A stretch of DNA of 64,000 nt. Origin: Paenibacillus sp. (GTDB taxonomy: Bacteria; Bacillota; Bacilli; Paenibacillales; Paenibacillaceae). Location of the stretch: the NCBI GenBank assembly GCA_023512345.1, contig JAILZT010000014.1, positions 62,001 to 126,000 on the forward strand. The letters run 5' to 3'. Each line of letters begins with the position of its first letter. The first letter of the stretch is position 1. Positions 7,792 to 16,546 of the stretch are shown here, in pieces. Made by a program: the position numbers and the translations under genes. The notes under the pieces are model-generated. The model saw nothing but the letters and a program-made list of their open reading frames with translations, did no database searches and was not told the origin of the DNA.

Positions 7792-9288
7792 ATGTCTAAT
7801 ACAATTACCGGGAAAAGCCTTGTTGAAGAGCAGCCCTTCTCGCTAAAAGCCATCATTCCGCCGTTATTGGCAATTATTGTAGGGATGATCATGGTCATTC
7901 TGGACAGTACGGTTGTAAACGTTGCTGTACCCGAACTGGTGAGTTACTTTTCCTCCGATTTAAAAACAATTCAGTGGGCGATTACAGGTTACACCTTGGC
8001 ATTGTCTGCTGTTATCCCGTTAGCAGGCTGGATGACTGACAAGTTTGGTTCAAAGCAGGTATTTCTGACGACCGTTATTATGTTTGTTCTTGGTTCAGCG
8101 CTTTGTTCGCTAGCCCAAACTTCAACCCAGCTTGTTATTTTTCGGGTTATTCAAGGCTTAGGTGGAGGTATGGTTGCTCCAATCGGGATGGCAATGGTAT
8201 TCCGTTTAGCTCCTCCAGAGCGTCGTGGAACCATTATGGGCATGCTCGGAATTCCGATGCTGCTGGCACCTGCATTAGGCCCCATATTATCCGGTTGGCT
8301 GGTGGAGTACGTTAGCTGGCATTGGATCTTTTTGATCAATCTGCCGATTGGTATTGTCGGAGTTATTCTTGGTGTGAAATACTTACCGAAAACAGAGAAA
8401 AAGCAGGCACCACATTTGGATCTCCTGGGTATGATCTTGGCTCCTATCGCTTTCGCAAGCTTGGCTTATGGAGTGAATGAGGGGGGAGGCACAAGCTGGT
8501 CTTCTACGGGTGCAATTTGGGGTTTATCCGTTGGAGGAACTGCGCTCATCCTGTTTATCATTGCAGAGCTTCGTCACAAACATCCATTACTGGAGCTTCG
8601 AGTATTCCGTTCTTCAGACTTCACACGCGGAATTATTCTATCCTGGGTAACTCAAGCAGCACTTTTTGGTTCCATGTTATTCGTACCTTTGTACCTTCAA
8701 CAAGTTCGGGGTTATACGCCGCTTGAAACGGGGTTGATTCTACTGCCGCAGGCACTTTCAACCGGAATCGGTATGCCGCTTGGTGGACGACTGTTTGACA
8801 AAATCGGTGCTCGCCCTTTAGCCTTCGTAGGTTTGAGCATTATTTCTACGGCACTGTATCTGTTGTCAGGTATTACAGTAGACACCGGCCTGCCAGTCAT
8901 TATGATGTGTCTGGGTCTGATGGGTCTAGGTATGGGTCTGACAATGATGCCTGTGAACACACATGTATTGAATTCTGCTCCACGTGAATGGGTAGGCCGT
9001 GTCACTCCGCTAACAACGGCTGCACAGCAAGTAGTCGTATCCTTTGCAGTAGCAGGCATGTCTGGTTATCTAACCAGCCAAATTGCTGTTCACATGGGTG
9101 AATTGAAAGAAGGAGGCAACCCGCTGGTTGCCGCCGTACAAGGCTTCAATGATGTATTCTTGCTGTCTGCGTTCATTGCAATGGCTGGTGTTGCATTAAG
9201 CTTAATTCTACGCAAACCCAAGATGGAATCTTATAATTCTTCCCAAGAAACTAAAAAAGTGGATCCAGCTATGATGATAGGTCACTAA
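7792..9288 (+). CDS. DHA2-family MFS drug efflux transporter (EmrB/QacA type)
   Basis: 498 residues, about 14 transmembrane helices. The family motif LDSTVVNVAVPEL appears in the first helix (near residue 40) and the A-type motif GWMTDKFGSKQV in the loop after the third. The ATG at 7792 is chosen; an in-frame GTG at 7780 overlaps the only ribosome-site-like bases. It is the second gene of an operon with the TetR regulator. It is a second, distinct drug pump beside LmrB within 4 kb; the substrate is unknown. Confidence 0.9.
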   Translation: MSNTITGKSLVEEQPFSLKAIIPPLLAIIVGMIMVILDSTVVNVAVPELVSYFSSDLKTIQWAITGYTLALSAVIPLAGWMTDKFGSKQVFLTTVIMFVLGSALCSLAQTSTQLVIFRVIQGLGGGMVAPIGMAMVFRLAPPERRGTIMGMLGIPMLLAPALGPILSGWLVEYVSWHWIFLINLPIGIVGVILGVKYLPKTEKKQAPHLDLLGMILAPIAFASLAYGVNEGGGTSWSSTGAIWGLSVGGTALILFIIAELRHKHPLLELRVFRSSDFTRGIILSWVTQAALFGSMLFVPLYLQQVRGYTPLETGLILLPQALSTGIGMPLGGRLFDKIGARPLAFVGLSIISTALYLLSGITVDTGLPVIMMCLGLMGLGMGLTMMPVNTHVLNSAPREWVGRVTPLTTAAQQVVVSFAVAGMSGYLTSQIAVHMGELKEGGNPLVAAVQGFNDVFLLSAFIAMAGVALSLILRKPKMESYNSSQETKKVDPAMMIGH

Positions 9289-9314
9289 GAAGTCCGTGAA
9301 ATAGGGTTACAAGA

Positions 9315-9397
9315 AGAAACGGCTTTGCCGTCCTCAATGGGAGACTATGCTTCCGAAGCAGCGATACTCCGTATCGCTTTCAGGTATCCGTTTCTCG
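9315..9397. repeat. Repeat element with AGAAACGG/CCGTTTCT ends
   Basis: The segment is bounded by AGAAACGG and CCGTTTCT and contains further small palindromes (ACGGCtttGCCGT, GCGATACtccGTATCGC). A shorter relative with the same ends and the same start (AGAAACGGC, TGCC, TCCT) occurs at 29909-29948. The two copies, at unrelated loci and both just after genes, suggest a dispersed REP-like or terminator-associated repeat family. Confidence 0.5.
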
Positions 9398-9401
9398 TAG
9401 A

Positions 9402-9442
9402 AATATCAGAAAGTATACTGAAATTCTATACTTTCTGATATT
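9402..9442. repeat. Perfect 16-bp hairpin
   Basis: AATATCAGAAAGTATA (9402-9417) and its exact reverse complement (9427-9442) are separated by nine bases. It adjoins the repeat element and precedes a run of A. It could terminate transcription or be the distal part of the repeat. Confidence 0.6.
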
Positions 9443-9511
9443 AAAAAAAAGAACACATTCTCATCCTTACAGGCTTGTGCAGCCGTGGGGAGGAGAAGTG
9501 TTCTTTTTTTG
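9443..9511. terminator. Bidirectional terminator between convergent genes
   Basis: A run of A and GAACACaTTCTCaTCC face GGAgGAGAAGTGTTC and a run of seven T. The symmetric layout can stop transcription of the pump gene from the left and of the EamA gene from the right. Confidence 0.75.
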
Positions 9512-9527
9512 CGTTATCACAAGTAAT

Positions 9528-10433
9528 TTAGTGTGCTTGGCGTTTCTTAAGTAAGCTTGCTGGAGTTGTTTTCCCCAAGAGCTCGGAGGCTAGTATACCA
9601 AGCAACACCAGACAGGCGCCTGCATATCCCTGCAAGGAGAGCTGTTCCCCAACAAACCAATATCCAAAAAAGGCTGCGAATACCGGCTCTAAAGAAAAGA
9701 TTAAACCCGTTCGTGTAGGTGTTGTGTATTTCTGAGCCATAGGTTGAAGGATAAACCCGAAAGCGCTGCAGATGATGCCAAGTGCAAGAATTGAAATCCA
9801 GCCCGGAATGGTAGTGGGCAGTGTAGGAGTTTCAAATATGACAGACAGGATAAGAGCATAGCCACCCACAAAACCAAGCTGCAATATGCCGAGACAAAGG
9901 GTATCACAATGTTTTACTGCTTTTCCGGTGACCATTATTTGTACCGCATAGAAAAGAGCTGCTAATAAACAAAGCAAATCTCCAGGTTGTATGTGCAGCC
10001 TAGAAGTAAGTGTAAGAAGCCCGATTCCGCTAATAGCCAGAAGGGAACCGAAAATTTGTTGAGGTTGGATCTTTTTCTTGAAAATGAGAACTTCAATCAT
10101 GGGGACAAAAACAACGGTCAAAGCTACAAGGAACCCGGCATTCGATGTTGTCGTTGTTTTAAGACCAAATGTGATACAAGTAAACACTCCAAGTAGTAGA
10201 AATCCAAGAACAGCACCGTATCTAAGTGTTCGAAAATTTACTTGCCTCAGACGTTTGTGAAAAAGAATAACGGCTAATAAAAATGCAAGTCCAAAACGGA
10301 GTGCGATCAGATTAAATTCTCCGAGCGTATTCAACCCCATTTTCATAAATAAATAGGAAGAGCCCCAAAACATAGTTACCAATACAAGCAGAAATTCAGC
10401 CTTACGCACTTTCATCACATGATCATCCTTCAT
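9528..10433 (-). CDS. EamA-family DMT transporter
   Basis: Up to 301 residues with ten predicted transmembrane helices in two EamA halves, the drug/metabolite transporter superfamily. The first helix reads FLLVLVTMFWGSSYLFMKMGL, a classic start of the family. Either the ATG at 10433 or the one at 10415 may be used; the AAGGAT site fits 10415 better. The substrate is unknown; relatives export amino acids, nucleosides or drugs. It is divergent from a LysR gene with operator-like repeats between them, so it is probably the target of that regulator. Confidence 0.88.
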   Translation of the reverse strand: MKDDHVMKVRKAEFLLVLVTMFWGSSYLFMKMGLNTLGEFNLIALRFGLAFLLAVILFHKRLRQVNFRTLRYGAVLGFLLLGVFTCITFGLKTTTTSNAGFLVALTVVFVPMIEVLIFKKKIQPQQIFGSLLAISGIGLLTLTSRLHIQPGDLLCLLAALFYAVQIMVTGKAVKHCDTLCLGILQLGFVGGYALILSVIFETPTLPTTIPGWISILALGIICSAFGFILQPMAQKYTTPTRTGLIFSLEPVFAAFFGYWFVGEQLSLQGYAGACLVLLGILASELLGKTTPASLLKKRQAH

Positions 10434-10485
10434 CCATTAAGCTAAATATAGTATAATACGCTCTGTTACATAAATTAACTGAATG

Positions 10486-10515
10486 TTTCTCATGCGATGA
10501 ATGAGAAATTCTCAT
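10486..10515. promoter_or_regulatory. LysR-type operator in divergent intergenic region
   Basis: Three alternating half sites, TTTCTCAT, ATGAGAAA and TTCTCAT, lie at 10486-10515. They give one inverted repeat with a 7-base gap, which contains the T-N11-A layout of LysR sites, and a second, tight palindrome ATGAGAA-A-TTCTCAT. The position between the divergent eamA-like and lysR genes fits joint control. Confidence 0.6.
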
Positions 10516-10551
10516 GTATTAGACTGACCGAAGAAGGGGGGAGAAAGTTAA

Positions 10552-11433
10552 ATGAGCATTACCAAATACGAAGTATTTGCAAAGGTGGTGGAACTGGGAA
10601 GCCTTACTAAGGCAGCAGATGCTCTTGGGTTTACTCAGTCCGGTATCAGCCACATCATTAGCAGTCTGGAGAACCAATTCGGCTTTCCCTTGTTAATCCG
10701 CAGTCGTTCAGGAATTAAATTAACGGTGAATGGTGAGCAGCTGCTGCAACCTGTGCGCGAAATTTTAAAGTGGAATGAACAATTAAAGCAGGAGGTTGCT
10801 TATATTCATGGGTTAGAAGTTGGAACGATTACTATAGGGACATTTACGAGTGTATCCGTTCACTGGCTCCCTGGCATGATTAAGCAATTTCGGACAGACT
10901 ATCCGCAGATTGAATTCAAACTGATGGAAGGCGGTTATCTGGAAATTGAGCAGTGGATGGAAGCTGGAGTCATCGACTGTGGGTTTATATCCCTGCCTAC
11001 ACGTGACAATTTTGAAGTTTTTCCTCTTAAGAAAGACCGAATCCTAGGAATTGTATCGAACGATCATCCGCTTAGCAATGAATCTATCCTTTCCTTCTCG
11101 CAGATTGCGAACGAAGATTTTATTATACCTAAAGACGGATCCGACTATGATGTTAAACGAGTGTTGGGGAAGGCGGGGATTAAACCTAATGTGAAGTTCT
11201 CGGCAGGCGATGATTATGCGATTATTGCGATGGTGGAGAAAGGATTGGGTATCAGTATTTTGCCGGAGCTGGTGCTAAAAGGTCACAAACATAACGTTAC
11301 TATGTTGGAGTTGGAAGAGCGCAGCTTTCGGTCGTTGGGAATTGCAGTGACCTCGATGAAATATGCCTCTCCAGCAACGAAGAGGTTTGTGAAATATGTA
11401 CAATCATGGGTGGAATCGCAAGAAGGGGATTGA
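10552..11433 (+). CDS. LysR-family transcriptional regulator
   Basis: 293 residues. The N-terminal winged helix (residues 1-60; FAKVVELGSLTKAADALGFTQSGISHIISSLE) is followed by a periplasmic-binding-like effector domain (about 90-290). The start is the ATG seven bases after a GGGGGGAG site. It is divergent from the EamA transporter, the usual geometry for a regulator and its target. Its stop codon lies inside the promoter proposed for the downstream LacI gene. Confidence 0.9.
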   Translation: MSITKYEVFAKVVELGSLTKAADALGFTQSGISHIISSLENQFGFPLLIRSRSGIKLTVNGEQLLQPVREILKWNEQLKQEVAYIHGLEVGTITIGTFTSVSVHWLPGMIKQFRTDYPQIEFKLMEGGYLEIEQWMEAGVIDCGFISLPTRDNFEVFPLKKDRILGIVSNDHPLSNESILSFSQIANEDFIIPKDGSDYDVKRVLGKAGIKPNVKFSAGDDYAIIAMVEKGLGISILPELVLKGHKHNVTMLELEERSFRSLGIAVTSMKYASPATKRFVKYVQSWVESQEGD

Positions 11434-11482
11434 CTGCAACCTCCCTTCATGAGAGAATGTACGCGTGTACATTAATAGGAGG
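11430..11482 (+). promoter_or_regulatory. Promoter, LacI-type operator and ribosome site of the sugar cluster
   Basis: TTGACT (11430-11435), 17 bases, GAGAAT (11453-11458) can serve as promoter. The next 18 bases, AATGTACGCGTGTACATT (11456-11473), are a near-perfect palindrome with central CG, the hallmark of LacI-family operators. AGGAGG follows at 11477-11482. The order promoter, operator, ribosome site implies autorepression by the following LacI gene. Confidence 0.65.
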
Positions 11483-12544
11483 ATGATTGCTATCGCCAGC
11501 CGAAAAGAGGTTGCTGAGCTAGCCGGAGTATCGGAAGCTACAGTCTCCCGTGTGTTAAATAACGTTGGCCCTCTTAAGGAGGAAACGAAACAAAAGGTTC
11601 TTGCAGCAGCCAAAGAGTTGGGATACGTTCCAAGCTCCCTTGCACGCAGCTTTGCACGCAAAAGAAGTGGAAACCTCGGCGTAGTCATGCCGTATTTGCC
11701 CAAAGCAAGGCTCTTCTCAGCGTATTATTTCTCAGAGATTTTAAGTGGAATCGGCAGTAAGGCAAGAGAGGAAGGTTATGACTTGCTAATGCTATTCCGA
11801 GATCCTGATGGAGCACTGGATTATGCGGGATGTTTTGGAATGCGGAAGATTGATGGTTGCATTATTCTGGGGGCAAAAGATGAACCGGAGGAATTGCAAG
11901 CTCTTCGTCAATTGAGAGAAGAGGGTCATCCCTTCTGTCTAATCAATCAGCATTTTGAAGGTGAGAATTTCACTGAGGTTGATGCTGACCACGAAGTTGG
12001 CAGCTGGCAGGCGGTCAAGCATTTAGCCCAGCAGGGGTTTCGAAGAATTGCTTTTCTTAATGGTCCATCGGAATACTCCAATAGTCGAGATCGACTGAGA
12101 GGTTATGTGCGAGCGTTGGAGGAAGAAAAACTGCAGTGGGAACCATCCTTACAGTTCCAAGGTAATTTCAGTCGGAGAAGTGGAATCCAAGCGGCAACAG
12201 AAATGACTCCAGTACTCGATAGAATTGACGCGATTTTTGCAGCCAATGACCGGATGGCCATCGGATTACAACAGGGGTTCAGAGAACAAGGAATTCCGGC
12301 AGATCGGATACCAGCTATCGTAGGATATGATGACTCAGATGCAGCGGAGTTAACCATGCCTGCCTTGAGTAGTGTGCGTGTTCCTTTTTATCAGCTGGGT
12401 GAAATTGCAGCATCACACGTTCTTCAGATGATGGAGGAAGGAACTTCTAGAGAGAACTTGCATGAATCCTTACAGATCAAACTACCCACCGAGCTCGTCG
12501 TTCGTGCATCATCTAGTCCGCAAGTTATCAGTGAGGAGGAATAA
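11465..12544 (+). CDS. LacI-family transcriptional repressor
   Basis: About 350 residues. The helix-turn-helix and hinge are typical (RKEVAELAGVSEATVSRVLNN, then SSLARSFARKRSGNLGVV), followed by a sugar-binding periplasmic-like domain (about 70-350). The start is unclear. GTG 11465 lies inside the operator palindrome, ATG 11483 touches AGGAGG with no spacing, and the codons at good spacing are ATT 11486 and ATC 11492, so a rare start codon or a leaderless GTG is possible. It heads an operon with Gfo/Idh and ThuA genes and ends two bases before the next ATG, so it is likely the local sensor of a sugar or keto-sugar. Confidence 0.88.
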   Translation: MYINRRMIAIASRKEVAELAGVSEATVSRVLNNVGPLKEETKQKVLAAAKELGYVPSSLARSFARKRSGNLGVVMPYLPKARLFSAYYFSEILSGIGSKAREEGYDLLMLFRDPDGALDYAGCFGMRKIDGCIILGAKDEPEELQALRQLREEGHPFCLINQHFEGENFTEVDADHEVGSWQAVKHLAQQGFRRIAFLNGPSEYSNSRDRLRGYVRALEEEKLQWEPSLQFQGNFSRRSGIQAATEMTPVLDRIDAIFAANDRMAIGLQQGFREQGIPADRIPAIVGYDDSDAAELTMPALSSVRVPFYQLGEIAASHVLQMMEEGTSRENLHESLQIKLPTELVVRASSSPQVISEEE

Positions 12545-12546
12545 GA

Positions 12547-13707
12547 ATGAAGAAGCAACGGATCGGAATGATTGGTTATAAATTTATGGGTAAGGCACAT
12601 AGCAATGCTTATCGAAGCTTGCCTATGTTTTTTCCAAAGGCACCCAAACTGGACATGGCGGTAATCTGTGGTCGTAATGAAGAAGCTGTAGGACAAGCAG
12701 CAGAGCAGCTAGGCTGGTCTGAAAGTATGACGGACTGGAGAGATTTACTCGCTAGAGAAGATATTGACGTGATTGATATAAATGCTCCGAGTGATGCACA
12801 TAAAGAGATAACATTGGCAGCAGTGAAGGCTGGAAAACATATATTCTGTGAAAAACCGTTAGCGCTTACATTGGCAGATTCCCGTGAGATGCTTCAGGCT
12901 GCAGAAGAAGCGGGTATCGCACATATGGTGGGCTTTAACTACCGTTTCTCTCCAGCCGTAAGACTGGCGAAGAAGCTGGTGGAGAGTGGGCGACTCGGCA
13001 AAATCTATCACTTCAGAGCCTGTTTTCTGCAGGACTGGATTATCGACCCGGATTTCCCGCTCGTGTGGCGATTGCAGAAGGAAATTGCAGGTTCAGGATC
13101 ACATGGTGACCTTGGGGCGCATTTGATCGATTTGGCCCATTTTCTCGTAGGTGACGTGAAAGAAGTTATCGGGATGAGTGAAACCTTCATTAAGGAGCGC
13201 CCGATAGCGGCGGAGATGACAGGTTTAAGTGCTAAGGGAAGCAAAGACGGCCCACGAGGTGAAGTTACCGTAGACGATGCTACACTCTTTCTCGCCCGTT
13301 TCGACAATGGAGCTATGGGTAATTTCGAGGCTACCCGTTTTGCCGCAGGACATAGATCAACCAATGCTTTTGAAATTAACGGCAGCCTAGGCAGTGTGAA
13401 ATTTGATTTCGAACGTATGAATGAGCTTGAAGTCTACTTCACTTCGGATGATGAAGATGTGCAAGGCTTTCGGCGCGTGTTGGCCACAGATCCTGCTCAT
13501 GCCTATGCCGAAGCGTGGTGGCCGCCTGGACATACCATTGGTTTTGAACATACGTTTATCCATGAAATGCTGGAGTTCTCCACGGCTATAGAAGAAGGCC
13601 GTTTGCCAGAACCGAATTTTCGTGATGGAGTGAAGTGTCAGGCTGTTCTTGAAGCTGTAGAGCGTTCCATTGATGAAAGACGATGGGTACAGCTATCTGA
13701 AATGTAA
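12547..13707 (+). CDS. Gfo/Idh/MocA-family oxidoreductase (levoglucosan-dehydrogenase-like)
   Basis: 386 residues. An N-terminal NAD(P)-binding fold (GYKFMGKAHSNAY near residues 9-21; EKPLALT near 100) is joined to the Gfo/Idh C-terminal domain. Segments such as FMGKAHSNAYRSLPMFF and LQDWIIDPDFPLVWRLQK, and the GSGSHGDLGAHLIDLA helix, resemble the subfamily holding bacterial levoglucosan dehydrogenase, which oxidises the C3 hydroxyl of a sugar. The start has GAGGAGG just upstream inside the LacI gene end. With ThuA and two more oxidoreductases nearby, a role in forming or reducing 3-keto sugars is likely; the substrate is unknown. Confidence 0.87.
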   Translation: MKKQRIGMIGYKFMGKAHSNAYRSLPMFFPKAPKLDMAVICGRNEEAVGQAAEQLGWSESMTDWRDLLAREDIDVIDINAPSDAHKEITLAAVKAGKHIFCEKPLALTLADSREMLQAAEEAGIAHMVGFNYRFSPAVRLAKKLVESGRLGKIYHFRACFLQDWIIDPDFPLVWRLQKEIAGSGSHGDLGAHLIDLAHFLVGDVKEVIGMSETFIKERPIAAEMTGLSAKGSKDGPRGEVTVDDATLFLARFDNGAMGNFEATRFAAGHRSTNAFEINGSLGSVKFDFERMNELEVYFTSDDEDVQGFRRVLATDPAHAYAEAWWPPGHTIGFEHTFIHEMLEFSTAIEEGRLPEPNFRDGVKCQAVLEAVERSIDERRWVQLSEM

Positions 13708-13746
13708 TTAATCATATATATAATTAACTATGTGAAGGAGTTTTTT

Positions 13747-14481
13747 ATGATGAAAAAAGCATTGATAGTATGGGGTGGCTGGAATGGACATGACCCGGAA
13801 CAGGTTGCGGATGTCTTTGCTGGCATTCTGCGCCACGAAGGTTTTGAAGTTGAGATTTCGAATACCTTGGAAGCATTTGACGATGCGGAAAAGCTTCTTG
13901 GACTTGATCTTATCGTTCCGGTCTGGACAATGGGCGAAATTAGTCAAGAACGGGTAGACAACGTGTCGGCAGCAGTTCAGAACGGAACAGGTCTGGCGGG
14001 CTGTCACGGCGGGATGTGTGACTCCTTCCGTACGAATGTCGATTGGCACTTTATGACCGGGGGTCAATGGGTAGCTCATCCTGGGAACGATGGTGTGAAA
14101 TATACTGTTGAGATTAAGGGGAGCTCCAGTCCATTAGTTGGTGGGATGGAAGATTTCTCAGTGTCTTCGGAGCAATATTATCTTCACGTAGATCCAGCAG
14201 TGGAAGTTTTGGCAACGACTCGTTTTCCTGTGGCTGAAGGTCCGCATGCTCTGAACAAAGCCGTCGATATGCCGGTTATTTGGACTAAACGCTGGGGTGT
14301 GGGACGTGTATACTACAATTCACTTGGACACCAAGCGAATATAGTTGAAATCCCTCAAGTTAAGGAATTGATGCGCAGAGGTTTACTATGGGCTGCCGAG
14401 GGCAAGGAACTCGCCTTGTCGATTGAGAAGGATGCGGCTAACACAAGTCCTGTATATACCGGTATGGCGGATAACCAATAG
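13747..14481 (+). CDS. thuA: ThuA-like domain protein
   Basis: 244 residues, one ThuA-like domain (trehalose utilisation family, class I glutamine amidotransferase-like fold). Visible family features are IVWGGWNGHDP near the start, GLAGCHGGMCDSF near residue 80, and MPVIWTKRWGVGRVYYNSLGH near 180-200. The start is the ATG at 13747, six bases after AAGGAG; a following ATG is an alternative. In rhizobia ThuA and ThuB (a Gfo/Idh protein) act together on trehalose-type disaccharides through 3-keto forms. The neighbouring oxidoreductases here make the same kind of pathway likely. Confidence 0.85.
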   Translation: MMKKALIVWGGWNGHDPEQVADVFAGILRHEGFEVEISNTLEAFDDAEKLLGLDLIVPVWTMGEISQERVDNVSAAVQNGTGLAGCHGGMCDSFRTNVDWHFMTGGQWVAHPGNDGVKYTVEIKGSSSPLVGGMEDFSVSSEQYYLHVDPAVEVLATTRFPVAEGPHALNKAVDMPVIWTKRWGVGRVYYNSLGHQANIVEIPQVKELMRRGLLWAAEGKELALSIEKDAANTSPVYTGMADNQ

Positions 14482-14507
14482 AATTTCAAGGAGGGACGAT
14501 TGGCTAA

Positions 14508-15611
14508 ATGGATAAAGTAAAAGTTGGTATCATAGGATGCGGTAAAATAAGTAGTATTTATATGGAGAACTGCCAAAAGTTCGAAATATTAGAACTTGTT
14601 GCTTGTGCGGACATGGACCTTGCCAGAGCACAGGAACAAGCGGATCTATACAATATTCCTCGTGTCTGTACTACGGAAGAACTGCTGAATGACCCAGAGA
14701 TCTCGATTGTAATCAATTTAACGATACCCGCAGCCCATGCTGAGATTACTCTGAAAGCACTCCACTCCGGTAAGCATGTCTATGTGGAGAAGCCCCTTAC
14801 CGTGTCTAAAGAAGAAGGTCAGAGAGTATTGGCATTAGCCGCGGAGAAAGGGTTATTGGTAGGAAGCGCACCGGAAACCTTCTTAGGAGCGGGAATTCAA
14901 ACTGTGCTTAAGCTGATAGACGAGGGTGCTATTGGCCTTCCTGTTGCAGCAACGTCATTCATGATGGGAAGAGGGCATGAGCATTGGCACCCGGACCCGG
15001 AATTTTATTATGCGGCAGGTGGGGGACCGATGTTCGATATGGGACCCTATTATTTGACAGCACTTGTACAATTGCTCGGCCCAATACGGTCTATTGCAGG
15101 TATAACTGGAAAAGCGCTAACGGAACGGACTATTACCAGCGATAAAAAATTCGGAAAAAAAGTGCCGGTAGATATCCCTACCCATGTTGCCGGAACCCTA
15201 CTATTCGAGAATGGAGCCATCGGTACCCTGATTACAAGCTTTGATATCTTTGGAGGCAGCGAACTGCCTTTTATTGAAATTTACGGTACGGAAGGTACGA
15301 TTCAGGTTCCAGATCCAAATACATTCGGGGGACCCGTGAGGATTCGTCGAATGGGTGAATCGGAATGGAATGAACAACCATTGCTCCCGGGTTATGACCA
15401 GAACACACGGGGTATTGGTCCGGCGGATATGGCCTATGCCATTCAAACGGGTCGTCCACACCGGGCTAGTGGTGAGCTTGCTTATCATGTACTTGAGGCT
15501 ATGTGGGCGTTCCATGAATCTTCTGACTCCCATACTTACTATGAGATGAAGAGTACATGTACTCGGCCAGCAGCGTTGCCAGTAGAACTTGCACCCTATA
15601 CCTTGGACTAA
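14508..15611 (+). CDS. Gfo/Idh/MocA-family oxidoreductase
   Basis: 367 residues. A nucleotide-binding GIIGCGKIS motif lies at about residues 8-16, EKPLTVSKEEG near 98, and the alpha/beta C-terminal domain includes GGGPMFDMGPYYLTAL (near 170), a typical substrate-side helix. AAGGAGGG lies twelve bases before the ATG. It is the fourth gene of the LacI-headed operon, 26 bases after thuA. It differs clearly from the two other Gfo/Idh proteins here, so each probably handles a different intermediate of the same sugar route. Confidence 0.87.
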   Translation: MDKVKVGIIGCGKISSIYMENCQKFEILELVACADMDLARAQEQADLYNIPRVCTTEELLNDPEISIVINLTIPAAHAEITLKALHSGKHVYVEKPLTVSKEEGQRVLALAAEKGLLVGSAPETFLGAGIQTVLKLIDEGAIGLPVAATSFMMGRGHEHWHPDPEFYYAAGGGPMFDMGPYYLTALVQLLGPIRSIAGITGKALTERTITSDKKFGKKVPVDIPTHVAGTLLFENGAIGTLITSFDIFGGSELPFIEIYGTEGTIQVPDPNTFGGPVRIRRMGESEWNEQPLLPGYDQNTRGIGPADMAYAIQTGRPHRASGELAYHVLEAMWAFHESSDSHTYYEMKSTCTRPAALPVELAPYTLD

Positions 15612-15686
15612 TCTATATCCTAATGCAACATATTACACCTTAGCTCGTTTAAATTATTAAAGAGTGAGTGGAGGTGTGATATCAAA

Positions 15687-16475
15687 TTGAATCATCCAAA
15701 ATGGCTGTGGGTAGGATTAACTCTGGCTGTTCTTCTGTTAAATGGTTGTGGAGAAAAGCCTAAAGGGAACGTAGATAGTAATACCGCTGCTACAGTTACA
15801 TCGACGCCTATTAAGACCAATCCTCTCGCGGACCCGGGGGAGATCAGAACTTTTTTATCCAATAAAGGGGTCCCAAACGGTGATATCTATTTACAGGATG
15901 AAAAGGTTCATGTGAATATCGTCGGTTTAAATGAAGAAATTCAAAATGTATTTGCAGAGCGTTATGTTGCCGACACTTATGTACTGCATAATGTAGAATA
16001 CACGATTCAAGAACTTGAAGCTGCTCAAAAGCTTTTGGAGGAGCATAATCTTTACCTCAAGCAAAATGTATACGGTTCTTCAATCGATGTCATCGGGAAC
16101 AGATTGGCTATTACAATGCCTGATAGTAGTGAAACTACGGCCAAACCGGAAATCGAGAAGCTGATAGATCCAAATATGGTGAGCTATACTATCGAAAAGT
16201 TAGGTCAGCCGCATGTAGTTGGGGAGATTGTAGAAGTCGAAAGTATAAATAACCATCTACGAATACTCATTTTAGAACCCGGCAAAGACGTACCAACTTA
16301 TTGGTTTTCTTTCAATGACAGATCAGAATTGTACAATGAGGCAGAAAAAGAAATTCATCTCTCCGATTTAGAAAAAGGTCAGCAGGTTAAGCTTTGGGGT
16401 ACAGGAACTGTTCTAGAATCACTGCCTGCTCAGGCGACGGTCAGAAGGCTGGAAGTAGATATGTCAGACCTATAA
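15687..16475 (+). CDS. Lipoprotein with DUF3221-like C-terminal domain
   Basis: 262 residues. The lipoprotein signal is clear: a short basic start, a hydrophobic stretch and the lipobox LLNGC with the cysteine near residue 21, followed by a Thr/Ser-rich linker. The last 90 residues (VGEIVEVES, YWFSFNDRSE, HLSDLEKGQQVKLWGTGTVLES, PAQATVRRLE) resemble the small OB-like DUF3221 domain of Bacillus YobA. It is anchored outside the membrane. The start is TTG with GGAGGTG ten bases upstream. It sits 75 bases after the sugar operon and may be transcribed alone; its role is unknown. Confidence 0.75.
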   Translation: MNHPKWLWVGLTLAVLLLNGCGEKPKGNVDSNTAATVTSTPIKTNPLADPGEIRTFLSNKGVPNGDIYLQDEKVHVNIVGLNEEIQNVFAERYVADTYVLHNVEYTIQELEAAQKLLEEHNLYLKQNVYGSSIDVIGNRLAITMPDSSETTAKPEIEKLIDPNMVSYTIEKLGQPHVVGEIVEVESINNHLRILILEPGKDVPTYWFSFNDRSELYNEAEKEIHLSDLEKGQQVKLWGTGTVLESLPAQATVRRLEVDMSDL

Positions 16476-16478
16476 GAA

Positions 16479-16525
16479 ACAAGGACCGCCTTAAGTAGAA
16501 TTTTCTACGAAAGGGGGTCCTTTTG
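16479..16525. terminator. Bidirectional terminator
   Basis: The stem AAGGACCgCCTT...GTAGAA / TTCTAC...AAGGGGGTCCTTTT lies between the convergent lipoprotein and AraC genes. Confidence 0.8.
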
Positions 16526-16546
16526 CTAAATGAGTAACGTTTCTTC

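Noticed and set aside
9402..9442. Rho-independent terminator of the DHA2 pump
   Set aside because: The 16-bp stem is followed by TT and a run of A, not T, so it does not fit a plus-strand terminator; the next hairpin (9443-9511) does.
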